Source of the DNA: Coprococcus eutactus
GTDB lineage: Bacteria > Bacillota > Clostridia > Lachnospirales > Lachnospiraceae
Reading direction: 5' to 3'
NCBI RefSeq assembly: GCF_025149915.1
Contig: NZ_CP102278.1
Span: forward strand, 721,001 to 785,000
Length of the DNA stretch: 64,000 nucleotides
Shown here: piece by piece, positions 8,454 to 17,116 of the stretch
Position numbering within the stretch: position 1 is the first letter of the stretch
How the letters are laid out: every line of letters begins with the position of its first letter
Notes under the pieces: model-generated
What the model saw: the letters and a program-made list of their open reading frames with translations, nothing else
Told to the model about the DNA's origin: nothing
Database searches by the model: none
Translations under genes and position numbers: made by a program

Positions 8454-9851
8454 GTGGAGAAAGTATTGAACAGTACAGTATCAGAGAAACAATTAAATAG
8501 AAAAGAACATGTGATGGATATGACAGAAGGGAACAGTCTGAAACTTATCATGAAGTTCTCGATTCCTTTGCTCATAGGTAACCTGTTTCAGCAGGTCTAC
8601 AGTGTGGTTGATTCAGTTGTTGTCGGAAGGCATCTCGGGGCAAATGCCCTTGGAGGAGTCGGTTCGGTTGGAATGATAAGTTTCCTGTTCTTTTCTTTGT
8701 GTAGTGGGATGGCATCTGGGATAGGTGTTGTCATAGCGAAGTATTTTGGTGCAAAGCGTGATGATCTTGTGCGAAAAGCCATAGCAAATTCCATTTACGT
8801 GATATTGGGAGTTGGCTTGCTCATGAGTGTGCTGGGGGTCTGCCTTACGGGGCCGCTCATCAGGCTTATGAACACGCCTGCGGAGACAGTTCCATACGCG
8901 TATACATATATGAAGATAACCTGTGCCTTTACGGTGGCAGTAGCGGTATATAATGGAATATCTTCGATACTGCGGGCTCTTGGTGATTCGAGAACTCCGC
9001 TGATATTCCTAATGATCGCATCAGTTATAAATGCAGTGCTGGACATAATATTTGTGGTATATCTGGATATGGGAGTTGCCGGAGCTGCGTATGCAACTGT
9101 ATTCAGTCAGATTGTCTCGGGAATAGGCTCGATAATATATGCAGTGAAAACCAATTCATATTTCAAAATCAGACGAGAAGACTTTAGGGTGGATCACAGT
9201 ATATTAAAAGCAGATTTCAAGATAGGACTTCCGATGGCAGTCCAGACTTCTATGATATCCATATCGTGCTCACTTCTTCAGGCGCTTATAAATGGATATG
9301 GTCCTGCGGTCATGGCAGCTTACACTGCAACCGGAAAGGTGGAGGGGATAGTATTCCAGCCGTTTTCGTCGCTTGGGCTTGCACTTTCGACATTTGCCGG
9401 ACAGAACATTGGAGCAGGGCAATATGACAGAATAAAAAAGGCTGTATGGCAGGCGGAATGCATAACAATAGGTTTGAGCGCTGTACTCTTTGCTGCAATA
9501 CTGCTTTTCAGAGAAAACATCATTCATTTCTTCGTGACGGATCAGGAGGTTATCCGCCTTGGCGCAAAGGGCATGGTGATATCGGGCAGCATGTATGTTG
9601 CACTTGGAACTATCTATACGTTGAGAGGTGCCTTAAACGGTATGGGGGATGTGGTATTCTCCATGATAAACGGTTTCCTGGAGGTCGGCGGCAGGGTTGT
9701 GTTTGCGCTGTTCCTCATGTATGCTTTGGATATGGGATTCTGGGGAATCTGGTATACGAATATATTCACGTGGATAGTCATAGCACTGACAGCTGCGGTG
9801 AGACTGATCGTGTATCTGAAAAAGGCACAAAGAAATACTAACCAGATGTAA
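8454..9851 (+). CDS. MATE-family efflux transporter
   Basis: A 12-TM multidrug/Na+ or H+ antiporter of the MATE family, with the typical entry 'PLLIGNLFQQVYSVVDSVVVGR' region and internal two-fold similarity. Start: GTG 8454 has GAGGAG six bases before it. ATG 8436 would add six residues but has no RBS, and an ATG further in (8520, DMTEGNSLK) would also leave the domain intact. MATE proteins export cationic compounds. The substrate is unknown. Monocistronic with a strong terminator. Confidence 0.9.
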   Translation: MEKVLNSTVSEKQLNRKEHVMDMTEGNSLKLIMKFSIPLLIGNLFQQVYSVVDSVVVGRHLGANALGGVGSVGMISFLFFSLCSGMASGIGVVIAKYFGAKRDDLVRKAIANSIYVILGVGLLMSVLGVCLTGPLIRLMNTPAETVPYAYTYMKITCAFTVAVAVYNGISSILRALGDSRTPLIFLMIASVINAVLDIIFVVYLDMGVAGAAYATVFSQIVSGIGSIIYAVKTNSYFKIRREDFRVDHSILKADFKIGLPMAVQTSMISISCSLLQALINGYGPAVMAAYTATGKVEGIVFQPFSSLGLALSTFAGQNIGAGQYDRIKKAVWQAECITIGLSAVLFAAILLFRENIIHFFVTDQEVIRLGAKGMVISGSMYVALGTIYTLRGALNGMGDVVFSMINGFLEVGGRVVFALFLMYALDMGFWGIWYTNIFTWIVIALTAAVRLIVYLKKAQRNTNQM

Positions 9852-9876
9852 TTATAAAATAATGATGATTAATGAA

Positions 9877-9912
9877 AAAAGACCGGACATGCTTAGGTAT
9901 GACCGGTCTTTT
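9877..9912 (+). terminator. Intrinsic terminator after the MATE gene
   Basis: Perfect 10-bp stem, 9877-9886 with 9903-9912, followed by T-rich sequence. Confidence 0.85.
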
Positions 9913-9917
9913 ATATT

Positions 9918-9946
9918 TTGACAAAAATCCAGTGCTATATTATTTT
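9918..9946 (+). promoter_or_regulatory. Putative sigma-A promoter of the LuxR-type regulator
   Basis: TTGACA (9918-9923), a 17-base spacer and TATTTT (9941-9946), directly downstream of the MATE terminator and shortly before the regulator gene. Confidence 0.55.
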
Positions 9947-9977
9947 AGATATATAACAAATGGGAGATGCAGATCAT

Positions 9978-11414
9978 ATGTCAAATGAGATAACAGGAAA
10001 TACTGCAAAAGAGAAAAGTCTGGATAGTATACACATAAGGAGCATAGTTGTACTTGCCATGTTCAGTTTTGTATTTCTGGGGACAGAGTTTTTCTATGAC
10101 AATCGTGCTGCGGAAGTGGTGGATGCAAGGAAGGTACTTCTTTATCAGAGCGTGATATTGCTTGCAAGCGTAGTGGGGGTATTCATGTATGCCCTGATCC
10201 AGAAAAAGGCAGGAGACAATATTGTAAAAAAAGTGCTTATAGCCTCGAATTTTGTGGGGGTATTTGCACTTGCAGGGATAATGTTCGGAGATGAAAGCAT
10301 AATATTGTTGTATGGCATAGTGTTCTTCATTATCTGGGGTATGACAGGATGCTGCACATATCATGTTGTGGCTGGTGCATATACGGATAGAAAGCATCTC
10401 ACTGTGACGGTTGGCATATCATATGCTGCGGGGCTGTTTTTACAGTATATTAATTATAATGTCATAGGAAGCATGACGATACGGCTTGTGGTGTTCATAT
10501 TGGCTGTCGTGGTAATTGTGACAATATTTATGGTATATAGTGATACAGCGTACGCACCAGAGAAGATAGGGGATGCGGAGCAGAGCGCTGGCAGCAAGTC
10601 TATAGCATTTGCGTTCGTGATCGTAATATTGCTCATGACTTTCATATTTTCAGAACTTGACAATATTGTGACACTTGTACATGCAGAGGGCGGTGCGGAT
10701 ATAGGTCAGTGGCCAAGACTTTTCCTGGCGATCAGCGGTATAGCAGCGGGATTGCTGTTTGATATAAAGGATCAGAGATTTATGAACCAGATGATGTATT
10801 GTGTAACAGTGCTGTCTGTAATTGCAATGCTGGTCATAGAATTTGGGGGAGCGTTCCTCATAGGACTCATTGTATTTTATCTCGCAGCGGGATTTTTTGT
10901 TGTTTATTTCACCACAGGATTTATAAATGTCTCCTACACCATGAAATGGCAGTCATTTTGGGCGGGAGCAGGCAGGGCGATAAATAATATTGGTGCAGGT
11001 ATTGTGGGAGTTATATCATATGTGATCGTTAAAACGCCGGGGATCATGGCGATGAGCGTCACAGTTATACTGTTACTGGTTTTCATAAGTATAGCAGTGT
11101 TTGTGCTTGAGAGCCTTCAAAAGAAACAATATAGACAATATGATGAGGAAAAAGTGATGAGATCATCGAAGAGTTTAAGTGAAAGAACTGAGGTGGACTT
11201 TGAACGATTTGCAGACATGCACGGTCTCACTGGCCGTGAACGGGAGGTTTTGCAAAAACTCCTTATATCTGACGAAAGTATACAGAAGATTGCTGATGAA
11301 CTATATATATCCAGGGCATCGTTATACAGACATATATCATCCATGAATGAAAAGACAGGGACTAAGTCAAGGGTAGGTCTGATACAGTATTATTACAGTT
11401 GGCACGAGGAATGA
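9978..11414 (+). CDS. Membrane-anchored LuxR-type transcriptional regulator (MFS-like sensor)
   Basis: About 420 residues of MFS-like membrane domain with roughly 12 TM helices are followed by a cytoplasmic C-terminal LuxR/GerE helix-turn-helix ('LTGREREVLQKLL...IADELYISRASLYRHISSM'). This architecture is known from Actinobacteria such as Eggerthella and from some Clostridia, where the membrane part is thought to sense a ligand. Start: ATG 9978 has GGGAGA upstream with a 10-base gap; ATG 9960 lacks an RBS. The next gene encodes a secreted protein whose promoter carries a perfect palindrome, a plausible target. Confidence 0.8.
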   Translation: MSNEITGNTAKEKSLDSIHIRSIVVLAMFSFVFLGTEFFYDNRAAEVVDARKVLLYQSVILLASVVGVFMYALIQKKAGDNIVKKVLIASNFVGVFALAGIMFGDESIILLYGIVFFIIWGMTGCCTYHVVAGAYTDRKHLTVTVGISYAAGLFLQYINYNVIGSMTIRLVVFILAVVVIVTIFMVYSDTAYAPEKIGDAEQSAGSKSIAFAFVIVILLMTFIFSELDNIVTLVHAEGGADIGQWPRLFLAISGIAAGLLFDIKDQRFMNQMMYCVTVLSVIAMLVIEFGGAFLIGLIVFYLAAGFFVVYFTTGFINVSYTMKWQSFWAGAGRAINNIGAGIVGVISYVIVKTPGIMAMSVTVILLLVFISIAVFVLESLQKKQYRQYDEEKVMRSSKSLSERTEVDFERFADMHGLTGREREVLQKLLISDESIQKIADELYISRASLYRHISSMNEKTGTKSRVGLIQYYYSWHEE

Positions 11415-11523
11415 CACTATAGACGGGAAAGTGTTGGATGACTAGCCGTGTCAGGAAAATTAAAATGACATTATTGATTAAAAAAATGAGATAAAACTGT
11501 CCAAAATTGAATATGAGACATAT

Positions 11524-11533
11524 GTAACGTTAC
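11524..11533. promoter_or_regulatory. Perfect 10-bp palindrome GTAACGTTAC, candidate operator
   Basis: A perfect palindrome overlapping the upstream edge of the -35 of the secreted protein gene and immediately downstream of a LuxR-type regulator gene. A regulatory role is inference from position. Confidence 0.5.
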
Positions 11534-11558
11534 GAAAACGGCAGCAAATGACTATAAT
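11530..11558 (+). promoter_or_regulatory. Putative promoter of the secreted FN3 protein
   Basis: A perfect TATAAT at 11553-11558 with a weak -35 (TTACGA, 11530-11535) 17 bases upstream. A weak -35 next to a palindrome is typical of an activated promoter. Confidence 0.55.
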
Positions 11559-11653
11559 CTATGATATGAAACAGATGGGTGGAAGATGCATTTCATCTGT
11601 ATACGAGAACTATCAAACTATCCTATCAAACTATCATAGAAAGGGGAATGACT

Positions 11654-13555
11654 ATGAAACATTTCAGAAGACTAACATTTTTGCTGTCGTTTATTTTAAT
11701 TCTGACAGCGGGCGGCGTTGTGGCGATGGCTGCGAACAATGGACCGTGTGAAGATGAGGAAGAGAGCTATGCATATGTTCAGTTTTACAATTCGGAGAAA
11801 GACGACATGATATATGTGTACAGCTTCAGAACTCCACAGGAAGGAATAGCGACAAGTGCAAAGGGTGCAGTATATGACAAAAAAACAAATACGCTGACAC
11901 TCACCAATTGTAATATGCCAGACTATATGCTCAGCATGAATATGATGGGAGACAATTTCAAGATCAAACTGGTTGGTTCAAGTCACATAGGTATGTTGTG
12001 TGCCTGGGGATATGGATATGGCGGTTCGGTTGAGATTATTGGTGATGGTAAGTTATATGTCAATGAGGAACAGAAGAAGTCAGATGCCATAGTATTACAG
12101 CCGGAAGGAACAAAGTCTTACTTCAGGATAAGTGGGAATGCGGAAGTGTATGTATATGCAGGTAAAACAGATGGAAGTATTGTTATAGCAGATTATACAA
12201 CTGTTTCTGATTGCTTTGTCGTGAATGGACTCACTGGTCTGAAAAAGGAGCAGGCGTCCGAGATGAGGTATGATGAAATACAGGCGATTATTGTAGACAT
12301 GGAGAATTCACATGATTGTCACGTATATACAAAGGGCGATAATGGGAAAAAATATACAGTAGAAGATTATGTCAGAACTTACTATAACGATGATGGAAGT
12401 ATAAAGGCAGAAAATGTTAAGGGATACACGTTATATGAGCTTATGCTGATGCCTGGATATACAGACAAATATTATATGCGTGAAATTGATGCCACGGATG
12501 GTGTTTTTGATCCGGAAAAGTACGGTTATACAGATACGGAAGAAAACGTAAATGGGTATTCATACAGATCAACTATGCCGGCAAAAGTATATATTGATCA
12601 GAATACTGGCGACCGGTGTGTGTTCATGCGTGATGCAGTAGATGATAGTTATAAAGAGTTTGAAAATTTTAAGTATGATATCAAAGGTGAACTCGGAGAT
12701 GTGACGGATAAATATGGAAATGTTATGTCGTACTGTATGGTTGAAAGGTCTAAGGATAATGTGAAATTCACAGATGTTGAGTTTTATGATCCTGATTATT
12801 TATTGTCACAGGGTTATAAGATTTCAGGTGAACTGGAGTACATAAAGGGACTTTATAAAGTGTACAGCAATGCCAAGTCGGCAGTCCTCACCTCAAAGAC
12901 CCAGACTGTTTGTAAGCATACATCAAAGGTAAATAAGGTTACGAAAAAGGCGACAATGACGACCGATGGAATCATAACCACAACATGTAAATCTTGTGGC
13001 AAGAAGCTTTCAACATCAAAAATCGCCAAAGTGTCTACGGTTAAACTGAGCGCGGTGTCATGTGTATATAATGGCAAAGTCAGAACACCAGCCGTTCAGG
13101 TGAAGGATTCAGCTGGGAAGGCTCTGGTAAAGAATACAGATTACAAGGTCACTTACAGTGCGGGGAGAAAAAGTGTAGGAAAATATCTGGTAAAGGTCAC
13201 ATTTGCAGGTTCTAAATATTCTGGAAGTAAAAGGATGGCGTTTGAGATCAATCCAAAGGGAACAACGATAGTAAAGAAGGCGGCAGGAAAGAACAGTATT
13301 GCGATAAGATGGAGTGCCCAGAAGGTAGAGACCTCCGGATATCAGATACAGTGTTCGACTGATAGCCGATTCAGGAAGAGCAACAGGACTGCCACGCTGC
13401 GAAATAACGCCACGACATATTACAAGATATCAAAATGCAATACCGGCAGCGTTTACTATGTGAGGGTAAGAACATATAAAAATGTGAAGGTGAGCGGAAA
13501 AGTTGTTAAAATCTATTCAGCATGGAGCAAAGTGGTTGCGATAAAAGCAAAATAG
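11654..13555 (+). CDS. Secreted cell-surface protein with C-terminal FN3-like domain
   Basis: ATG 11654 is preceded by AAAGGGG and gives a clean signal peptide (MKHFRRL then a hydrophobic core ending AMA-A). The frame also reads through from 11579, but that extension has no RBS. The mature protein has about 400 residues of beta-rich sequence with no known domain. A Lys/Cys-containing linker (KHTSKVNKVTKKAT...CKSCGKK) follows, then a 'VYNGKVRTPAVQVKD...NTDYKVTY' repeat typical of clostridial surface proteins. It ends with a fibronectin type III-like domain. No sortase signal is seen. Function unknown, probably adhesion or cell-surface. Confidence 0.8.
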   Translation: MKHFRRLTFLLSFILILTAGGVVAMAANNGPCEDEEESYAYVQFYNSEKDDMIYVYSFRTPQEGIATSAKGAVYDKKTNTLTLTNCNMPDYMLSMNMMGDNFKIKLVGSSHIGMLCAWGYGYGGSVEIIGDGKLYVNEEQKKSDAIVLQPEGTKSYFRISGNAEVYVYAGKTDGSIVIADYTTVSDCFVVNGLTGLKKEQASEMRYDEIQAIIVDMENSHDCHVYTKGDNGKKYTVEDYVRTYYNDDGSIKAENVKGYTLYELMLMPGYTDKYYMREIDATDGVFDPEKYGYTDTEENVNGYSYRSTMPAKVYIDQNTGDRCVFMRDAVDDSYKEFENFKYDIKGELGDVTDKYGNVMSYCMVERSKDNVKFTDVEFYDPDYLLSQGYKISGELEYIKGLYKVYSNAKSAVLTSKTQTVCKHTSKVNKVTKKATMTTDGIITTTCKSCGKKLSTSKIAKVSTVKLSAVSCVYNGKVRTPAVQVKDSAGKALVKNTDYKVTYSAGRKSVGKYLVKVTFAGSKYSGSKRMAFEINPKGTTIVKKAAGKNSIAIRWSAQKVETSGYQIQCSTDSRFRKSNRTATLRNNATTYYKISKCNTGSVYYVRVRTYKNVKVSGKVVKIYSAWSKVVAIKAK

Positions 13556-13592
13556 ATGATCAAAAGTAAACGAAGACCAGAAAAATATCACA

Positions 13593-13630
13593 GCGGGCAT
13601 TTCATATGACATGGAATGTCCGCATTATTT
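13593..13630 (+). terminator. Intrinsic terminator after the secreted protein gene
   Basis: A 13-bp stem with two G-T pairs (13593-13605 with 13611-13623) and a following T-rich run. Confidence 0.7.
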
Positions 13631-13715
13631 ATATGTGGAAAAATCACCTCAAAGTATTATAATATACGGTGAATTTAGTATTGAGCTAAGAACTGTGAAT
13701 GGAGAATAATATAAT

Positions 13716-15002
13716 ATGAAGAAAATACTCGTGGCAGTGGATTCATTTAAGGGAAGCATGACTTCCATTGAGGCGGGGGAATCCATAGAAAAGGGAATAA
13801 AAATAGTACTGCCAGACAGTCAGGTCAGGGTTAGGCCTGTGGCTGACGGCGGCGAGGGTACAACAGAGGCGATTATATATGGAAGAAAAAATGTTAATGC
13901 AGAGAAGTGCACGGTGACGGGACCGCTAGGAGAGCGGCTTACGGTGAGTTATATCACATACGATGCAGATGAGGGAAAGACAGCGGTCATGGAGATGTCA
14001 GCTGCTGCGGGACTTCCGCTTGTACCGGAGGAGCAGAGAGATCCTATGCGCACAACAACTTACGGCGTCGGTGAGATGATAAGAGATGCGGTCTCAAAGG
14101 GCTGTGAGCGTTTTATCATCGGGATAGGTGGCAGTGCTACAAATGACGGCGGGATAGGAATGCTTCAGGCACTTGGCTTTTCTTGCCTTGATGCGGATGG
14201 GAGGGATGTGCCCTATGGAGCGGAGGGACTTGGAGTCCTAGAACGTATCATCAGCCCGTATAAACCGGAGAGAGGTGGAAATACTGTAGAATTTTTTAGT
14301 GTTGGTGACTCTGGCATGCATAGCGGAGACGACGTAGATGTTGCATTAAAGTTATCTTACTGCACGTTCTTAATAGCTTGTGACGTGACGAATCCACTTG
14401 TAGGTGAGCTTGGATGCAGCCGTGTATTTGCACCGCAAAAAGGTGCGGATGCGGAGTCTGTTGAGCTTATGGATGTATATATGAAGCATTATGCTGATGT
14501 AGTGGAAAGATCCGCTGAAGGAAAATCTGACAGATACACCCCAGGTTCCGGCGCGGCTGGGGGCCTCGGATATGCATTTCTCATGTTCCTCGGCGGAAAA
14601 CTAACGCCGGGAATTGATATAGTTTTGTCTGAGACAGGGCTTGAGACAGATGTAGAGTGGGCGGATACAGTCATAACAGGTGAGGGCAGGATAGATGCCC
14701 AGACCATGATGGGTAAGACCCCATCCGGAGTGGCAAAGCTTGCAAAGAAACACGGTAAATATGTGATCGCCATAGGAGGATGTCTCGGAGATGGTGCAGA
14801 GAAATGTATCAAAGAAGGCGTGTTCAATGAGTGCTATGCGGTAAACAATGTGCTTGGTATAGATGACAGTGATCCGGAGCAGGTGAGAACGGCGATGAAG
14901 CCTGAAAATGCTGTGGTGAATCTGACGACGTGTGCCGCAAAGATCACAGAACTTAAGGAACAGATGTCGGCGCGTGTGTGCAGACCTGCACGGCTTAGAT
15001 AG
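13716..15002 (+). CDS. glxK: Glycerate kinase (GlxK/GarK type)
   Basis: A 428-residue protein of the glycerate kinase type-1 family, which phosphorylates D-glycerate with ATP to feed lower glycolysis. It shows the family entry 'ILVAVDSFKGSMTS', 'PVADGGEGT', 'GIGGSATNDGGIGML', and the C-terminal 'VITGEGRIDAQTMMGK'. It is longer than the usual ~380 residues, partly through a loop around residues 188-212. A short ORF and an anion permease follow immediately, suggesting one unit for uptake and phosphorylation. Confidence 0.9.
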   Translation: MKKILVAVDSFKGSMTSIEAGESIEKGIKIVLPDSQVRVRPVADGGEGTTEAIIYGRKNVNAEKCTVTGPLGERLTVSYITYDADEGKTAVMEMSAAAGLPLVPEEQRDPMRTTTYGVGEMIRDAVSKGCERFIIGIGGSATNDGGIGMLQALGFSCLDADGRDVPYGAEGLGVLERIISPYKPERGGNTVEFFSVGDSGMHSGDDVDVALKLSYCTFLIACDVTNPLVGELGCSRVFAPQKGADAESVELMDVYMKHYADVVERSAEGKSDRYTPGSGAAGGLGYAFLMFLGGKLTPGIDIVLSETGLETDVEWADTVITGEGRIDAQTMMGKTPSGVAKLAKKHGKYVIAIGGCLGDGAEKCIKEGVFNECYAVNNVLGIDDSDPEQVRTAMKPENAVVNLTTCAAKITELKEQMSARVCRPARLR

Positions 15003-15032
15003 ATATGGTATTTTTACGAGGAGGATAAAAAG

Positions 15033-15104
15033 ATGACAAGAGAAGAATCGTGGGAATTACTCACAGAGTACAACAAGAACGAGTTCAGGACATTTAGACC
15101 ATGA
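15033..15104 (+). pseudogene. 23-codon ORF, likely N-terminal remnant of an HD-hydrolase gene
   Basis: It has a perfect GAGGAGG RBS and encodes 23 residues (MTREESWELLTEYNKNEF...). This resembles the first residues of a common Lachnospiraceae HD-domain hydrolase ('MTREEAL.LL..YN...FH'), recalled from memory. The stop overlaps the permease start as ATGA. I read it as what is left of that gene after a deletion; its strong RBS now leads by coupling into the permease. It could instead be a genuine leader peptide. Confidence 0.45.
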
Positions 15105-16240
15105 TCCGGGGTATAAAGAAAATCGGAGAATTTGTCCGCAAAGAGACAGTGCTAAGTGTGGCACTTTTTCTGGCAGTGATATCGGCATTTGTTGTGCCTC
15201 CGGACAGAGCGTATGTGGACTACATAGATTTCAGGACACTTGCGATACTTTTCTGTCTTATGACGGTGGTTGCGGGATTTTCACAGCAGGGGATTTTTAA
15301 CATCGTAGCAAAGGGCATGATAAATCGTATGGGGTCACTCATGGCGGTGACATTTGTGCTTGCATTTATGTGTTTCTTTTTCAGCATGTTCATCACAAAT
15401 GATGTGTCGCTCATAACATTTGTACCGATGACACTTACGGTCCTTGGTATGGCAGGCGAGGAAGTACTCACCAGATGGATGGTGCCGGTGATAACCCTCC
15501 AGACTATAGCTGCGAACCTTGGAAGCATGCTGACACCTATAGGCAACCCGCAGAATCTGTATTTGTATGGACTTGCCGGAATCAGTGCAGGCAGGTTTGT
15601 ATTGCTTATGCTGCCATATACAGTGGCATCAGCAGCGCTTCTTGTGATATGGATCATAGTATGTATGAAAGGAAAAAACAGGCAGCTTGAGATCAGACTC
15701 TCGGACGGAGATGTACAGGTTGACAGGAAGCTTGTCGGAATTTACTGCATACTTTTTGTGTTGTCATTGCTCACCGTGGCGCGGATCGTCCCATACTGGG
15801 TGACATTTGCGGTAGTGCTTGTGGTTGTTCTTATATGCCAGAGAAGATTACTGCTGAAGGTAGACTATTCGCTGATATTCACATTTGTGGGATTCTTCGT
15901 ATTTATAGGAAATATGGGAAGGATCGATGGATTTAGGATATTTGTAGAGAATGTGCTTGGCGGGCATGAGATGATCACCTCTGTTATTGCCAGCCAGGTC
16001 ATAAGCAATGTTCCGGCTGCAGTATTGCTGTCAGGATTTACAGACAGTTACACAGATCTGATAATCGGCACCAATCTAGGCGGACTTGGAACTCTGATAG
16101 CGTCCATGGCAAGCCTGATCTCATTCAAATACGTGGCGAGACAGGACAAGGGCGCCAGAGGAAGATATCTGGCATACTTCACATTTGCAAATGTGCTGTT
16201 CCTGGCGGTACTAATATGCATTTGGAATATAATAAAATAA
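15101..16240 (+). CDS. SLC13/ArsB-type (IT superfamily) anion permease
   Basis: A 379-residue polytopic protein of the ion-transporter superfamily. Two-fold repeat features are seen: 'FITNDVSLITFVPMTL' and 'LGSMLTPIGNPQNLYLY' in the first half, 'VISNVPAAVLLSG' and 'GTNLGGLGTLIASMASLISFK' in the second. Such hairpins bind carboxylates or oxyanions. It lies directly after glycerate kinase and starts by ATGA coupling. A glycerate or other organic acid importer is therefore likely, though an arsenite or other anion role cannot be excluded from sequence. Confidence 0.8.
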   Translation: MIRGIKKIGEFVRKETVLSVALFLAVISAFVVPPDRAYVDYIDFRTLAILFCLMTVVAGFSQQGIFNIVAKGMINRMGSLMAVTFVLAFMCFFFSMFITNDVSLITFVPMTLTVLGMAGEEVLTRWMVPVITLQTIAANLGSMLTPIGNPQNLYLYGLAGISAGRFVLLMLPYTVASAALLVIWIIVCMKGKNRQLEIRLSDGDVQVDRKLVGIYCILFVLSLLTVARIVPYWVTFAVVLVVVLICQRRLLLKVDYSLIFTFVGFFVFIGNMGRIDGFRIFVENVLGGHEMITSVIASQVISNVPAAVLLSGFTDSYTDLIIGTNLGGLGTLIASMASLISFKYVARQDKGARGRYLAYFTFANVLFLAVLICIWNIIK

Positions 16241-16376
16241 ACGTGCCTTACGATGAATAATATTCACTGCTGTCGTACATTGTGTAAGACTATTTTAGCC
16301 AAAAAATTATTGCCCTTAGATGGCAGTAGTCATAAAATAGAAGGGTAAGTTTCTTCAAATTAAGGAGGCAGATAAT

Positions 16377-16931
16377 ATGAGTAAGAATCTTGGTGCAAAA
16401 CCTATGCTGGTGCCACAGCCGGTCATGATGATCGGAACATACGATGCCGATGGCAATGCAAATGTCATGAATGCGGCATGGGGCGGAATAGTCGGAGCAA
16501 ATGAGATCATATTTGACCTTGGAAGTCATAAGACTACCGAGAATATAAAGCTGAACAAAGCGTTCACAGTTGCCATTGCTGATGCAGAGCATGTGGCAGC
16601 CTGTGACTATGTGGGAATCGTGTCGGCAAATGACGATCCGGACAAGATGAAGAAGGCTGGTTTTACAACCAGAAAGAGCGAGTTTGTAAATGCTCCAGTC
16701 ATCAACGAGCTTTCTCTGACAATGGAGTGCAAGCTCAAGGAGATCATAGACGGGGACAAGTTCCTCGGCGAGATCGTAAATGTTGTTGCAGACGACCGTA
16801 TCCTGGGCGATGACGGCGAGATCACATATGAAGAGTTCCATCCTATCGTGTTTGACACCATCGGACATGGATATTTTGCACTCGGCGACAGGGTTGGCGA
16901 TGCTTTCTCAGAGGGTAATAAGTTGAAGTAG
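16377..16931 (+). CDS. Flavin reductase / flavoredoxin-like FMN protein
   Basis: A 184-residue protein of the flavin reductase-like split-barrel family. It has 'PQPVMMIGTYDADGNANVMNAAWGG' at the N-terminus, a pattern of FMN-binding flavoredoxin-type proteins, and a 'TTENIKLNKAFTVAI' strand-helix. The family uses bound FMN for electron transfer or flavin reduction; the partner is unknown. AAGGAGG precedes the ATG. Monocistronic; no clear terminator is visible before ilvE. Confidence 0.85.
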   Translation: MSKNLGAKPMLVPQPVMMIGTYDADGNANVMNAAWGGIVGANEIIFDLGSHKTTENIKLNKAFTVAIADAEHVAACDYVGIVSANDDPDKMKKAGFTTRKSEFVNAPVINELSLTMECKLKEIIDGDKFLGEIVNVVADDRILGDDGEITYEEFHPIVFDTIGHGYFALGDRVGDAFSEGNKLK

Positions 16932-17116
16932 ACAAGCTTGTAACTTGGGAAAATCATCAAATTGTACATTGTAACATGAAAAAATTAGCCGTTTTCGGAA
17001 GAAAAACCTTAATTTTTCAAGCAAATGTTCAATATACATATGGAAAAAGGCGAAATAATGTGATATAACAGACACATATAAAAAAGCACAAGCTAAAGTG
17101 AAAGGAAGATTTAGAT

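Noticed and set aside
16932..17116. T-box or other riboswitch before ilvE
   Set aside because: No AGAGTGG-type sequence, specifier region or terminator pair could be found.
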